From Anticarsia gemmatalis (taxonomy: Eukaryota > Arthropoda > Insecta > Lepidoptera > Erebidae): 64,000 bases of DNA. A program made the translations under genes and the position numbers. Position 1 is the first letter of the stretch. Every line of letters starts with the position of its first letter. Below, in pieces: positions 1 to 13,140 of this stretch. The notes below the pieces were generated by a model that worked only from the letters and a program-made list of their open reading frames with translations, ran no database searches and was not told the origin of the DNA. The DNA lies in the NCBI RefSeq assembly GCF_050436995.1, contig NC_134758.1, forward strand, positions 4,216,001-4,280,000, given 5' to 3'.

Positions 1-28
1 CAAAATCATCATCGTCGCTCCCGAAGAT
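1..28 (-). CDS. Partial exon of the TSPN/collagen-like gene (acidic linker, runs off window)
   Basis: On the minus strand an acceptor (TTTAG, AG at 30-29) opens a phase-0 frame reading IFGSDDDDF and then leaves the window. It follows the exon at 178-110 after an intron of only 81 bases and keeps the same reading frame. The run of aspartates just after the domain's last cysteine suggests an acidic linker between the globular domain and whatever follows, which in collagen-type relatives would be a non-collagenous spacer before Gly-X-Y repeats. No Gly-X-Y triplet is visible here. Confidence comes from phase and splice-site agreement, not from length. Confidence 0.6.
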
Positions 29-109
29 CTAAATTTAACAAAAATATACATGAGTTTATTTTCATAATAATTATAGATAGAGATATTAGGAAATGGGAAC
101 CATACTTAC
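29..109 (-). other. Short intron (81 bp)
   Basis: The intron starts with GTAAGT (minus strand, 109-104) and ends with AG at 30-29. It separates two phase-0 exons and has a normal AT-rich interior. Its small size contrasts with the 22.4-kb intron just upstream in the same gene. Confidence 0.6.
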
Positions 110-178
110 ATCTTCACATAATCGTTTCAACGTACCATCGTCAGATTTATAATATAAACGTAGATCTTGTACGACTAC
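110..178 (-). CDS. Exon encoding the C-terminal strand of the thrombospondin N-terminal-like (TSPN) domain
   Basis: This is a 69-base, 23-codon, phase-0 exon between a TTCGCAG acceptor (ending at 179) and a GTAAGT donor (from 109). It reads VVVQDLRLYY, then KSDDGTLKRLCED. The pattern of a hydrophobic strand, an aspartate-containing loop and a late cysteine is what closes TSPN/laminin-G-like domains in fibril-associated collagens, where the last cysteine pairs with one in the preceding conserved strand. It joins in frame to the exon ending at 22588 (phase 0 to phase 0), leaving an intron of about 22.4 kb. The exon was too short to stand out as an open frame; it was found by its splice sites and by the missing end of the domain. 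Confidence 0.75.
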
Positions 179-794
179 CTGCGAACAAAAATAATATTAT
201 TGCACTAAAATATGGCTGTGAAAAAACCATTCTGAACTAAGCAGTATTATTTCTAGTCTTTTAACAAGTAAGTGCCGTACTTTACTTACATCAAAAAAAT
301 CTTCGTATCAACATAATAATACGTATGTAAAATCACGCCTTTTTCCCATAGGGGTACGCAAAGAGCAGAGAACGCAACCCAAAACTACTTTACTTACTTA
401 AAATAAAAATAGTGGAAAATAAATTTGTTACAGATTTTTGTAAATTTCGTTCTATTCTACTAGTGTGCAAGACAGCTTCCATTAAAAGGTTCAAAACATG
501 ACAGGAGTCAGTCACCTTTTGTGAGAGGATGTTGCGGGATTTTTAATGAAACTGACGTAGGAAAATGTTCGCGTGGGATCGACATGGGCCGAGACTTTAT
601 GAGATTGAATACTTTTTAGCGAACATTTTTACTAGGAATTTTTGGGCGAAGTTACGGGAATTCTCATATTTGCATGTTGAAGAATGTAAACTATCTAGCG
701 GGCTTAATTGGTTACTCCTTAAATAACTAACAGCATCGCTATGAACAAATTTTTCACTTCATGTCTTTGTGGACACATACTACCATCATAGGCG

Positions 795-955
795 CTTAGA
801 GCCAGTTGCGCTCAGCAGTCGTTATAGGATCTGTGGGTTAAGCAACCTTTGGCGCAGCCATTCCACAGATGGGTGTCCGTATAGTGGTATTTGATCCGTC
901 TCCTTGCGTCGGAGGACACATTAAAAGGCGATCCCGGTTGTTATATAATAAATAA
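795..955 (+). mobile_element. 5S rRNA-derived SINE (SINE3-like), degenerate
   Basis: Positions 837-885 read GGTTAAGCAACCTTTGGCGC followed shortly by GATGGGTGTCC. This is the order and spacing of the internal control region of 5S rRNA (GTTAAGCAAC...GATGGGTGACC). The following part, with CCTTGCGTCGGAGGACAC and ATCCCGGTTGTTAT, resembles the tail I associate with a moth dispersed family. It is not a functional 5S gene: the flanking 5S arms are absent and the box is diverged. This is most likely an old insertion of a 5S-headed SINE inside the large intron. Confidence 0.6.
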
Positions 956-2039
956 GACTTAATATTGCAATAAACGAAATCTCAAACTAAACAATCAGGT
1001 CATACGTCAAAAAACAGTTCACCACGTAATAAATTGAACTCATCTCAGTAGCAATAAAAAGACTAGCAGTCAAGATTGCAAACTGCAAGCACATTACTCT
1101 TAAGTTCTTCCTTGATCTGGTGTCAGAGCACGCTTCAACTTAAGACCTCAATTTTTCTCAGCATTTGAATTATTAACTTCTAGCAAAATAGTGCAAAACG
1201 TCTCTACCGCTCAGAGAAGGCGACTAGTTTTTACGACCACTAAAACTGAATGTAAAACAGTAATGTTGTAACATTTCGTATTCGTTCATCCCGACTCTTA
1301 TGCTTTACGATACTACTGAAGTATTGCTGAGGTGATTCGGGTGGCAATCTCAACTAGAAAGGTTCAAAAATACAAAGTTTGTTGAATCAAGCCAAAACTT
1401 TACTGTTTATAACGATGCCTAGAATACGAATCCAGGATAGGGCAAAGTATTTTGTAGTCTTTTTTTATTTCGGTATAATACTTTTAAAAGTATCCTTGCT
1501 AACGTGGCCTGATGTTTCGAAAGGCGCCATAACGTGTGTATATTTCAAACTGTTTTGCCTACACCATCGGGTATAAATGGTCATGTTATAAAAAATATTT
1601 ATATCGAGTAAAAACCACCATGAATTTATTATTTTCGGTTGAAAATGAAAGTTTTAACCGTCTGCGCGGTTTGAACTTGCGAAATGAAATTCACCTCAGA
1701 GTTTAATCTTTGGTGAAAGCATAAACATTTGCCGTGAGACCAAATGATATAGAGATGCACTTTGAAGAGAATATTTGAACAAACTATTCATTTCAGTTCT
1801 GCACAGATTAGTTTGCATGAGCACTGATTACTGCTATTTGAATGTTTCAAGCTTGAGTATGAGTTTGTTTATACTGTATATTACTAAGAATTCATCTAGG
1901 TACTATTAAGTATTTAATTAAATGTTATTTCGTAAGAAAAAACAAGCAAAACCCCGCAAAAGTATAACATATGTAAGTGTTTTTTTATGATGAGTTTACT
2001 TTATAATTCTATCATAAAAATAAAAATGAAATTGTTATA

Positions 2040-2195
2040 GCGGTTTCCGGCTACAGTGGTCAGTCTCATTGAAACTGGCTAACGGTGCAGGACTTGGTTT
2101 ATAGTGTCCAAGATGCATACAGGTACACTCTCTATTCCCTTACTGTTATAACCTAATGGGATGGATAACTGACACGACCAGTGAGAGATCAGTAA
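2040..2195 (+). repeat. Dispersed repeat family D1, copy 1
   Basis: This copy shares an ordered set of blocks with 11600-11770 (plus) and 40490-40669 (minus): a CGGCTACxGxGG-type head, a GTGTCCAAG block, ACAGGTACACTC, TATTCC, AACCxAATGGGA-like and GAGAGATCAG at the end. The shared order over about 150 bases shows a mobile family. No coding potential is visible. It is most likely the tail of a non-LTR element or a non-autonomous derivative of one. Confidence 0.6.
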
Positions 2196-2880
2196 TGCAG
2201 TATGCGAACATGACATCTCGCACAAAAAAGACCACAATTACAATCTGAACAGACTTATTCTCAAACAATTCTGTTCTTTTGAATAGATTCAACGCTTTTC
2301 AAATTACAAGACCTCAACAAGAAATATACAAAGGATAATAAATGTTCCAAAAGATAAATAGCCGAAACCGAAATACGAACAAATCATGGAACGCTTAAAT
2401 ACTAAAATCTGTTCCTTTCCACAAACATTCAAATAACGATCTAGATTTTCTTGAAATCCTTTATTTAGTTCTCCAATTAATCTTAAGTCGTATTTAATGT
2501 GTTTTCTAAGCATAACTTGAGCTTTTTACCTGATTTTATTCAAGTGAATCTGGTTCTAAGTAGCCGGTGAAGATAAGTTCATGTGAAATTGCGTTGTTTG
2601 GTTTATGATAAGTCGTTTCCAATAACTATGAATTATGTTTGTGTATCTCTCTAGCCGTAGGTAATATTTATTGTAATAACTAGAACTCAATTTTAAAAGA
2701 GTTGATAAACGTATTAATAATACGTAAGAAGCGTAATACAATGTCAGAAATCATCATTATCGATATTCAAAGACTGTTAAAAAAATATACAGACATCAAA
2801 TTTTGGATTCTTCTATGCGATTCCTAAGTGAGTACTTAACATTTTCGATTTTTTTTATTTAAGTGGTACTTCAAAAATAA

Positions 2881-2972
2881 TATTTACGGCGCCTGCAATA
2901 TTCAGATTTTCAAGCTAGAATTTCTCGTTGGCCGGTTGTCGATCGTCGATAGTTGTAGAGATTCGCGTTACT
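2881..2972 (-). mobile_element. MITE family M (CTGTAGCGCGATTCT ends), half copy M1
   Basis: The minus-strand half contains an ACGGCGCC block, a TTCAGATTTTCAA block, GGCCGGTTGTCGATCG and GTAGAGATTCGCGTTAC, in the order seen in the full copies at 36256 and 48297. The other terminus is missing or too diverged to see. It lies inside the large intron. Confidence 0.5.
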
Positions 2973-4547
2973 TAAAAAGCTAATTAAAGCACCCCATCTA
3001 CATACTAAATAAGTAACCTCATCACCACAAACTTGTGCACATCCACGTTTATAGTCACAGCTTGTAGGCGACATAGCTAACGCTGTCTAAATACATTAGC
3101 TGCAAACTCAAGGCGCTCAGAACAGTTTCGCCGCAGTTTGATTCCGAACGGATTCTGTAGCGCACCTCACTTTAGGAGGGATGTTACCGGATGCGGATGA
3201 AGGAAGACAAGTGTGCACACTTGTTTGTTAAATTATATTTCCATATTTGTAATATGAGTGTTATTATACTATAAACTACAATATTCTTTGAAACGTGAAG
3301 AATAATAATGTTTTATTTTTCGTATAAAACTTAAACGTATCTCCTTGATCAGTTTGATGGTTTTGAGTGGTCGAATGGAGTTTACAAGTATATAAAATGA
3401 GTTTAGCAGTGCTTTTTCTGCTTATGCTATCTTATACCTCATTATATTTGTACTTGTATACAGTCACTCTATTTCCATTATTAAATATTTTGTCATGAAC
3501 CAATAGTGGTTTTGGCTTGTCTTATTACATTTTTGTTTGTAGCCACACCAATCATTCAATTCGTTTCGGCAACTAGAAATTCATATCATCAATGTTCGAC
3601 AATGTATTGGTGTAATAACATTCTTAGGTATAACCTAACATAACTGTGGGTATAGTTTTTAGTGTGCTACAAATCATTAGTAAATACACCTTAAAATGAT
3701 ACATCCAAAATACTTTCCTAATTCCGTGTTTTGGAGGAAGCGGATCCGAAGCAGCTGTGAAGTTATGACGCGGCGGATATTGCCTAACCGAACGTCGGGG
3801 TACTGTGGCTCATTCATCTTTCTATATCTTTTAGCTCGCTTTCAAAACTTTGTATCGTTGAAACGGAAAGTGCAGAGGTGTGTCAATGTACGTATGTAAC
3901 TTACACATGTGTGGGTAAAACCCTTTTAGAGGTTGAGGATTTAGAACGTCTAGCTTTTGCGAGCCGGCGTGTGAAATTGTTCAGATAAAATCTAGTTTAG
4001 TCACGCTTTTATAGATATTTTAGGTTCTTATCTCTACGTGTGTATTTTTATGTTATTGAAAGGGATGTAATAAAAAAATGGAGTTCAGAGTTCAAGGATA
4101 ATCTGTAATAAGTTTAGTCATAAAATAAAAGCTATAAATTTTGATTGAGCTTCAGAGATGAACCTATTACTGACAGCTTAATACAGATAAAGTTTCTAAC
4201 TAAGATATAACATCGATTCATAAAACACTTACGTTATACATATTATATTATCTAACAAAGCTAAAAATGTTGAAAGTATGCTTTCTTAAAAATGTTCATT
4301 CCATCTGAAATCTTTTGACCCAACAAGCGTACAAATTGCTATCAGTTAATATGTATATCCCAAAGAAAGAAGACTTTACTTAAACAAAATTAGATGACCA
4401 TCCATCTATAAACTGTGTGGGTCAAAAGACCTTAATAATCATAAGCCAAAAGGATTCCTAGTTTTTGATCTTTACATAATTATACCATGTATTCTTGTCT
4501 TCTAACAATTTTTTTATCTACATAACATCAAATACATAGATTAATCA

Positions 4548-4650
4548 ATAAGCTTGCCCCCTATTACATGAGACTAACATTGTCGATTACAAAACGTGGG
4601 TTTACTTCACACCTTTCTCCCTCCTTTTAGTATCACAAGCGTTATGCATA
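4548..4650 (+). mobile_element. SINE tail fragment
   Basis: The block GCTTGCCCCCTATTACATGA, then GACTAACATT and AAAACGTGGGT, matches the body of the longer SINE at 47633-47933 (GCTCGCCCCCTATTGGATGA, GACTAACATT, AAACACGGGT). The tRNA-like head is absent, so this is a 5'-truncated or eroded copy. Confidence 0.5.
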
Positions 4651-6304
4651 TATGTATATTATCCTTTTAAGTTATTATTATAACCAATTTATCCTTCTCC
4701 GATACGTTATTAATGTAAAACAGACGTGCGCGCCATAGTATTAGATTACATAAAACAATTACTGTTATTGATGAACCGTTGCTCAAATAAGTTTTGAAGG
4801 CGTCAGAACTGATCAATAATGTTGTATGAAGGTTTACGTTTCATAGTTACTTTGTTTAATTATATGTTTTCAAAGGCTTGAATATTGATAGTTTTTGAAA
4901 ATAGTATTGGCAATTATTGTAGTGTAGATTGGCAGAAACTTAAATTAAATTGGTTTTATAAGGGCACTTTTATCATGCGAATTAGTTTACTGTACTAATA
5001 AGGCACTTATAATTGTCTAAATGTTGAGTATTTATTATATTTTAACACTTTTTCATTTAAATATTTTATCTACGGTAATGTTCACGAACTTAAAAACAAT
5101 ACTACGTATCTTAATTCATGCTTCACGTCGCAAAACAAAATGTCAAATATTTAGGCGGTAACCGACGGAATCTTGCAAATACCGGAAAACAACCCATGGG
5201 GGAAAACGGTACAATTTTTTTGCATTTCCATTGTTAGAAAAAATGGTTATACGGGTACCTGAAAATATCTAAAACCCCAGCTAATTTGTAAGAGGGCCCC
5301 CACGACCGTAAATTTCACGCGTGGAGTTGTAAACTTTTACAAAAAGTACGCTCATATATTTAAGATATACATCACCGTTGGCTGACGTTTGAATACCTTG
5401 TTTCTCAAGTGTTGCTATTTCTCCTTCTAGCTGTAGTGAATCCGGGAAAATTATATTTTCTTGTTTTCAACAATGGCGGCATTAAAAATTGTTCTAAACG
5501 CACTCAGACTAAAATTTACGCAGTAACTTAAAAAAAATACAGATTTTTAGACGAACCAATCTGTTCTAAAAAATATTCATAATAATTTAATTACACACAA
5601 ATACAGCTTAATTACGTAACATCTGAGACATTATTTAAGTGTAATAAATAACGCAATGTCTCACATTCATTTCACCTTTGCTCATGGTTTCAACTTAAGG
5701 TTTTATATTATTTCTATTTCTTTTATCTACATTTAAATTGAATAAATTATGAACCTACATACAACTACTATTTTAAAACGTCACTTATATCTCACGATTG
5801 CAAAAGAAGTTTCTTAACACCTTGCACATTGTTTTAGAACTGTTCCTAGTAAGAGAATAACAAGAAGCAAGTTTCCATGAAAATATAATTGTTAATTATG
5901 TTGTCTACAACAATTTTAGAAGTAGAACATTAAAGCTCGTTATTTACGTGGAAATAGTTTAGGTAACAGAACAACGTCGGTTTATTTTTGTTGACAGCAA
6001 CACTATTTCATACACGGTCTCTTAACTCGGCTTGGTGTTAACAATGAACTAGTATAAACTGAAACCGACACCTAAAAAAAATAAAATAAGACTTGATAAT
6101 TACATCAAAATTAGATAGGGTCTATTATATCATAACATTATTATTAACCATGCAGTCCATCTATGTAATGAACTCAAAAACTACCGAACAGATTTTAGGT
6201 AGCGATTTTTATCAAAAGACAAAATAGTTTAGGTTAATAAAATTACCTATATTATAAAAGAGATTATTCTTGAAGATAAACAGGATCTCAGAAACGTAAA
6301 TAAA

Positions 6305-6566
6305 TCTATACTAATATTATAAAGCTGAAGAGTTTGTTTGTTTGATTGTTTGTTTGTTTGAACGCGCTAATCTCAAGAACTACTGATCCGATTTGAAAAA
6401 TTATTTCAGTGTAAGATAACCTACTTATTGAGGAAGGCTATAGGCTATATATTATTACGCTACGACCAATAGGAGCAGAGCACCAGTAAAAAATGTTACA
6501 AAAACGGGGAAAATTTTAAGCCATTCTCTCTTCTGTGACGCAAGCGAAGTTGCGCGGGTCAGCTAG
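6305..6566 (+). mobile_element. Non-autonomous Helitron (lepidopteran TC...CTAG family), copy H1
   Basis: It begins TCTATACTAATATTATAAAG, has a (TTTG)n run broken by one ATTG, then the family core (GCGCTAATCTCA..., CTATAGGCTATATAT). It ends with a 3' hairpin (GACGCAA...TTGCG) and GGTCAGCTAG. The insertion lies between A and T, with no target duplication, as expected for Helitrons. It is 262 bp with no coding capacity, so it was mobilised by an autonomous element elsewhere. It is close in sequence to the copies at 18857, 42042 and 63750. Confidence 0.85.
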
Positions 6567-7065
6567 TTTAATATAAACTTTGGAAATAAAATCTTTGCGG
6601 AGAACTTGAAAAAAAATGACGGTTTTCATTCAAATATCAAAGTTTGCTATTAACAACTGCTGTGTAAACATGAATTTAGTCAATCTTGCATTTTCACTCT
6701 ACTGAGCAAGTCAAACTTTACTTTGTATGCCCAGTCTAGTGTTATAGTCTCCATGTGATGTCAACCGATGTCTAGCCTAGATGAATGGTGTGGCTTCTAT
6801 ACACCGCAGCTTAGTTTATTTCGCTACAACTGAGCACTGTGTATCATTTAAGCCTTTGTACTTGACAATATAAATATTTCTCTCCTTTAAAGATCTGTAT
6901 CTAGCGGTTTTGAGGTTTGGCAATTTCTTCGTTAGAGTTCAGACGTTTGTAATTTGGTTTGACTTTCATGAAGTTTCGGGTCGTTTTCTAGTGGATACTG
7001 CACTATAAATTAGACAGCATGCCAAATATTATACATGTATCTAGTTGTCATTATGTACCTAGTTC

Positions 7066-7115
7066 TAACCATAGTACAAAGCCTGCTTAGTTTGGTGTCA
7101 GACAACGGTGGAAGA
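7066..7115 (+). repeat. LINE-tail-like fragment, family T, copy 1
   Basis: It contains AACCATAGTACAAAGCC, TGCTTAGTTTGGTGTCAGA, matching the ordered blocks at 14400-14475 (TACCATAGTACAAGATGC, GCTTAGTTTGTAATCTGATG). I associate such blocks with the 3' end of lepidopteran non-LTR retrotransposons. The class is inferred. Confidence 0.4.
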
Positions 7116-9689
7116 TTTTTAATAAAGTTAAGTGTTTGGACTCAGGATGTCGTCGAATTATAAGTACTTAATAATTTGTTTACTAACAAAATATTTCGTC
7201 AATTTTAAACGTAATTGGGTTAGGAATTCAGAACGATTTTTTGAATATTTTAGTAAAAGAAAACTACATTCAACGACCCCTTTTAAAATCAAAGAAAAAA
7301 ACGAACTTGTTATAAAATAATTGTAAACTATCAATTCAACCTATCCTGGGCAAGTACATAACTTCTTACAGTGATTGACAATCAATGGGTTTTAGTGACC
7401 ATAGAAGGAACAGACATATAAAATACTAGTCCATAAATACATATGTGTACTGAGCTTTCAATTGATATTTACTAGTATTTCTTAAGAGTATATAAGAAGC
7501 TTGTTTTCTTTGGATTTATGTGACGACATCTATGTTCCTATGCTGGTTCATGCAATCAGGGATTGATGAAAATAATATATTCAGTGTGATAAAAAATCGT
7601 TTTTGACGAAGCGAGCAACAAGCTTTTTTGAAACGGTCAAAATTATACGACTATTTATAAACGCTTTGTACGAACCTTACTACATAAAATATAATATATG
7701 ATATTTAATATTTTATCGGCTGTTTATTATGATAACTTTATTGGAATACAGAGTGTTTTGTATGATTACTAATGTGCCTCTTTACTTTACCTATTGACTT
7801 TCATTAAATTATATGAATTTCCACACCCACTAAATATTTTTCCAGCTAAACTGACACTTTTTTTTTCATTTAATAATAGTGGAAATAAGAATGCCATAAT
7901 TGAAGCTATACTCTTTTAAGTCAGTTCTTTGGAATTGCGTTAGTTCAAGTGAAACAGACACAATATTACGACCGTTGTTGATCATGTAAAAGTCACCTTA
8001 ACAAAATTCTTTTTTACTAGAGCATTGCCTTAAAACCTTATTTACGAATCTAAAGAACATTGTAATATAGACTAATAATAATGTGTCATATCCAAGGAGC
8101 ATTTAAATTAGCATCGCTCGTAAAATACCTGATAAATTTTAATGTATAACGAAATGTAATAAAATTAAAGAGATAAAGATCAGAACAAGATCTGATAAGG
8201 CGTTATGTATTTAAAATATGGCCGTATTATTCTTATTTTCATAAATATGTAACTACATGACTAGCTGAGTCACACAGTACGGCTTAGTTTACGTATAAAC
8301 ATAGATTTTCGCCCCTAGAAAACTTCCCCGTGTCTAAGTTGTTGGAATTTACAGCTTTCTAACACATTTGGCGATTCATTATTATTTATATAGATAATAA
8401 TAGAACTAAAGTTGTCAGGTTACCACTTTTATTACTATATTAAATTAATAAAAAGCAAAAATAATATATTTATACAGTTTTGAGGATCGTAAATTATGTT
8501 TGTAGAACCACAGAGCAAGGTACATATTTTAAGATTATACTTAAGTTATAATAATATTAGCTGATAATTTTACGGCTGTTTTATTACGCAAGTTGCAAAA
8601 AATGGCTTAAAATAGACGATTTTTGATAACAGTATTATTTTAAGTCTATTACAGATGTCAAAGTGTATATTTTTAGTTCATTATCACGAAATCGAAAATC
8701 TATTTTAAGATATATTAACAGTTTCTTACAAAAGTCTTATTTATTTTCAGCAAATCAAAATAACTTCTAGTTTTAATCTAGTTTCCCTTCGCAGCTGAAA
8801 CTTTTTTCCACCAGTTATAATTTTAACCCTACAAAGCAAAGCTATTCATAAAATAAATTGAAAATCAAATACAGATTAAAACTTGTTATTGTAATTCTTT
8901 GTGCAACTACTAAAGCAAAATGTTTTCTTTGGTTTCAACAAAAGGAAAAGTTCTAGCTTCGAGTATTTTAAAATTATTTTAATAGAAACTCTTGCGAATA
9001 ATATTATTATATTGAGAATGAAAAGGTTGTGTTGCAAAACGATAACATTTTTTCCCACACTTAAAAATGTTCAAGAGGAGTTTAAAAGTAATATGACGTC
9101 ACGTCGCTTTATAAGTTTTCTGACATCCTACTCATAACTTACTGTAATAAGCTTTAACAAGTCATCTTTCATGCATTTAGAAAAGGACTTCTGGATCCTT
9201 TAGGTAAGGTGTTACATGTAGTCTACATATAACACCATACCATATGTATTTAACGTATCTGACTATGAATTTTCTATGATTGTATTGTATCGTTTACTGC
9301 TTGTCATAAGCAAAACCAAGCTTCGTTTTAAACACACTACTGCAAACAGATAGACAAGCTTTTTCGGTTCAACAGCCCGGTCTTCATCCCAGTTATATTT
9401 CTTTTATAGTTGCTTTAGACGGCTTGTATAGATACCATACTCATGCTTCTATGAGGTCTCTTACTGCGTGTGGTCGTGAATATAATTAGCATTGCTCCCA
9501 CGGCCTCCACCTACGGCGTAGAATTTCAATTTCCGTAAATGGTCATCGGTTCTTATTAAAATTGTAAGAGGCTACAAAATTGGTCTATCAACTCTATGAG
9601 TCACTTTTGTAGTGTATAAATTAAGAAATTTGTATTTTGACAACGAAACGATGAATGTTATTAATGTTTTTTTTTTCAACAAATCCGGC

Positions 9690-9786
9690 AATATTTAATT
9701 TTGTTCCATGTGGGAATCAAACCCACGACCTCTCAATGCGCTGGTAGTGGCGTGGTGACCCCCTAATCTGCGCCACGGAGATCATT
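9690..9786 (-). mobile_element. tRNA-derived SINE
   Basis: Read on the minus strand it carries CGTGGCGCAGATT (A-box-like) and, about 40 bases on, GTGGGTTTGATTCCCAC (B-box-like with the T-loop pattern GGTTTGATTCC). These are followed by ATGGAACAAAAT and an AT-rich tail. Spacing and order fit a tRNA-headed SINE. It is not a tRNA gene because the acceptor-stem pairing is missing. Confidence 0.65.
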
Positions 9787-11599
9787 AAATTATCCAGTCT
9801 TGGCCTTGGCAACTTTAGTTTTTTAAAAGGAGCAAAGCCTAAGCTTATATTAAAAGTTTCTGTATTGTCATATCCTTAATATCACACTCAGATGATGTAT
9901 CTTCGACCTTGACTTGCCCAATGACCCTTGTCAAAGTGATCTTAATTTTATACCCCAAACTGTCGCAGACGTCGTATTAATATGCACACCACGAGTTTCT
10001 ATAGTTTATATAAGCGCTTACTCGATAACAAACGTAGAATTAATGAGAAAATTTAGCCGAACCTACGTGATGCCGGCGGTCTGATAAAATATTCATACAT
10101 TTCGCAACGCCACTACGGCAAATGTGTTCGGAATTAGTGTTAAGTGTACAGAAAATATTTTTTTCTCATTACTTTTATATGGTCTAAGCTCTCGTTCTTT
10201 CCGGAAGAAGATAATCTAGCAGTAGGCAATTGATGGGACTCTTGAGATTTATTCTTTAACCCTTTTCCTACAATTTTTTTAATCCTTACTTTTGAGTTAA
10301 TAATTATTTCGCCAGATATAATAGAATTTCAAATTGTAATTAACAGGTTAATAGAACGACTATACAATCAGTACACTCCTCACAGTCCGTAAACGCTCAC
10401 CAATTCAACAAAGACATACTACTAAACTAGTTTATAATTTACACTAAGAAACCAAGAGCTACTTCAAAATATACTCTTTAATTATCTTTTTTTAATAAAT
10501 TTAAATATCTTTCAGAATTTCAACGAATTCCGATTGACGAAAGTTCAAACAATCTAAGGGAAATACCGTGACTATTCTAAAACATTTTACTATAGGCCGA
10601 AATCATATTTCCACAAAAGAATAGCGAAATAGAGCAACACATGAAAACCTAACCTCAATTTAATAGTTATTTGAATAGTGAAAATAGTGAAATGCGACTC
10701 AGACTGGTAGTAACTCAGCGTGAAATATGAGGGACGTGCAAGATTATGATAAGGCTTTAACCCAGTAAATCATTGGATTTTCCGCTTGAGAATTGAGGCA
10801 AATTTAAGGAGGATCCAGTCTGAATACGCGTGTGGAGGTGCGCCGTCGAAGCTCAAATTGTTACGTGATTTGAAACTTCAATGTATGTTTCATTTTGTAC
10901 ATTTTCATTGATGGATTATTTTGTTAGTGTAACTATTTGAGTTATCAAAATTTTGGTGAACTTCCTACTATGACTGTTATTATAAAACGTGGGTTTAATG
11001 ATAATGTGCTTACGTTTGCAATGTGTAACTTAATTTTATGGTAATAGTTCATTTCTTAGAAATAGTTCCAGGAGACGTTCGGACTAATATTTCAAGTTTC
11101 TTTCTCAAAAGTGGTCTCTTTATTTATTTATGATAGTTACAAAAGTAATTCACTAGCTAATCATACTTCTTATGTATTTCATATAAACATATAAGGAATT
11201 ATGTCTCGCGTAAATAGACGTATTTTTGGAGTTTCGTACCCGAAGCGTAAAAATGGACTATTACTGGGACTCCCATTAACTAGGATAGTTCGACATTTTT
11301 TTTTTTATTTACTTTAATCTATCATTATACAAAAATGTGTTTCAAATTCACTACACAGTGTTGAAATACTCTATCAACAAAGCAATAAACAAAATCACAC
11401 AGCAATAACTCAAACTAAATACATGTAATTAATAACAACAATTAAGACAGGAAGCGGCGTCTGGGCACTCCAAAAAAATTGGGACAAAGATGTTTTCCGT
11501 CTTAATTGTTCCATGATTTACGACACAGTGATCAAAGTAATACGTTTTTTTACACAACGTATTATTATAAGAATACTATTTATAACTCTTTGTAATGTC

Positions 11600-11770
11600 C
11601 TTCCGACCGATATTCGGCTACGGCGGTTAGTTTTATTGAACTTAACCAACTGCGTGAGACTTCGTTTATTTGTGTGATCAAACGTGTGCGCGGATACACT
11701 TGTACATGTTGTATTCTATCACTCTTATATTCGTCGTATTCTGTCTAATCAGCAGATTCTAGTTTTGCCT
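11600..11770 (+). repeat. Dispersed repeat family D1, copy 2
   Basis: It opens with TTCCGACCGATATTCGGCTA, CGGCGG, and continues with a diverged version of the blocks in copy 1 (2040-2195), including CTTGTACATG, TATTC and CACTCTTAT. It is older or less conserved than the other copies, and its right edge is uncertain. Confidence 0.45.
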
Positions 11771-12440
11771 GACACGTTCAACAACAGTTTGATCTCTTGA
11801 AGTAAAAGCATCTTTTACTTGAGCACAGGATGCTTCTACGTACTCTCTTAGGCACGGGAAACTAAAACTCCAATTCCTATACCATTTTAACCATCACTGA
11901 CAAATAAAAAATAGCTCCGGCTCAACTTCTTGGAACGACAACCAAATTCATTACTATTGTGCCATCGAGATACCGAATATAACTCTTAATAAAGTATCGG
12001 TACATCAAAGAGCAGTCTCATATTTTCGTCCCATAAATTCTAGTTTGTTACATCAAATTCTGAATTGGGTCACGTTACCCAAATGCTTAAAAGAAGTACG
12101 TGTGTTTTGCACCGCCCATGGTAATTTAGTTTGTCTGTTATTATGATTTATGTACGCTGTTGCGAATTGCAGGCTTTTGTTCCAGGATTTACTTATATTT
12201 TACACATTTTGGTACTCTCGAATTGAAAAAAGACTGGTCTATATGAGCAAGTAGAAATCACGGGACAATGATAAATAGAAATATTACAGTGATAGTGGAT
12301 TCAAATTTCAATATTAAAAAGTCAATTAGTCAAAATCTTACCACAAAATAAACTAACATGAAGCAGTAAGTTTAGTAACAATAAATTATTGTAATGACGA
12401 TAACTGTTAAGAATATTCAGATTTCTTTAGCCTGGTTAAG

Positions 12441-12480
12441 TATCTCAATGCTGGGCAAAAGCCTTCCCCTTTCCTTTTAA
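12441..12480 (-). repeat. LINE-associated short fragment (GGCTTTTGCCCAGCATTGAGA type)
   Basis: On the minus strand it reads AAGGCTTTTGCCCAGCATTG, the same block as GAAGCCTTTGCCCAGTGGTG at 60575 on the plus strand. I know this block as a very common 3' fragment of lepidopteran non-LTR elements. The fragment is too short for a class assignment. Confidence 0.35.
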
Positions 12481-13044
12481 ATATAAGTTTAGAATAAATA
12501 CCATCAAATTCGAAACCACAGAACTTTATTCAAAGTGGATTAACAAACAAACACAAGTACATCATTATAAATACTAAAGCTGAAAACATTATCCTCGCAA
12601 ACATTTGCAGCATTCAAAACAAAATAACGAAGAATATGTTTATTATAGTTGAAGATTATTATGATTCATGTGCTTGTGGAAATTGGAAGTGTACAAATGT
12701 GTTTAGTCTCAGACATCGTTATATGATGTCGTTATAATACGCGACTTCTTTCGTAGATTAATGTTGACTTTTAAAATAGTTGGTGGCAATTTATAGGGTG
12801 TTTATTAACATATTTAGTTCGAGATATTTCAATGCTTTTGTTGAATTGTTGAGTGAAATGAAACATTTGTGTTTATGGTATATTTTTGGATATTGTTTTG
12901 CTTCAATGGGTGTAGGGATTGGTGATAAATACGCAAATTGTTTAGTTTTTAGATAACAAAACTGGAAGAAAAATATTGTGATGAAACCTTGTGTGCCTAA
13001 AAGTTTTCCAACACATTTTTTGTGGGTATGCAAGGTCACCTACG

Positions 13045-13140
13045 CGCACTTCGCTAGCATGGTGGACTCAAGACCTAACTCCTCCCTCGTTCGGAAGGAG
13101 ATCCTTGACCAGTAGTGTGACAGTCACGGTTTGAGACAAA
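13045..13140 (+). repeat. LINE 3'-end fragment
   Basis: It contains CGCACTTCGCTAGCATGGTG, GACTCAAGACCTAA, CTCGTTCGGAAGGAGATCC and CCAGTAGTGTGACAG. I recognise this block order from the end of the last ORF of lepidopteran non-LTR retrotransposons, where it is typically GTGGTGGAC...GAGGAGACCC...CAGTAGTG. No intact frame remains. Confidence 0.45.

Noticed and set aside
837..885. Possible 5S rRNA gene
   Set aside because: Only the internal control region is recognisable and the rest does not follow 5S; it is a SINE head.
9690..9786. Possible tRNA gene
   Set aside because: A- and B-box-like motifs exist but the acceptor stem does not pair; it is a SINE head. The same applies to 46330-46418, 47633-47720 and 61285-61350.
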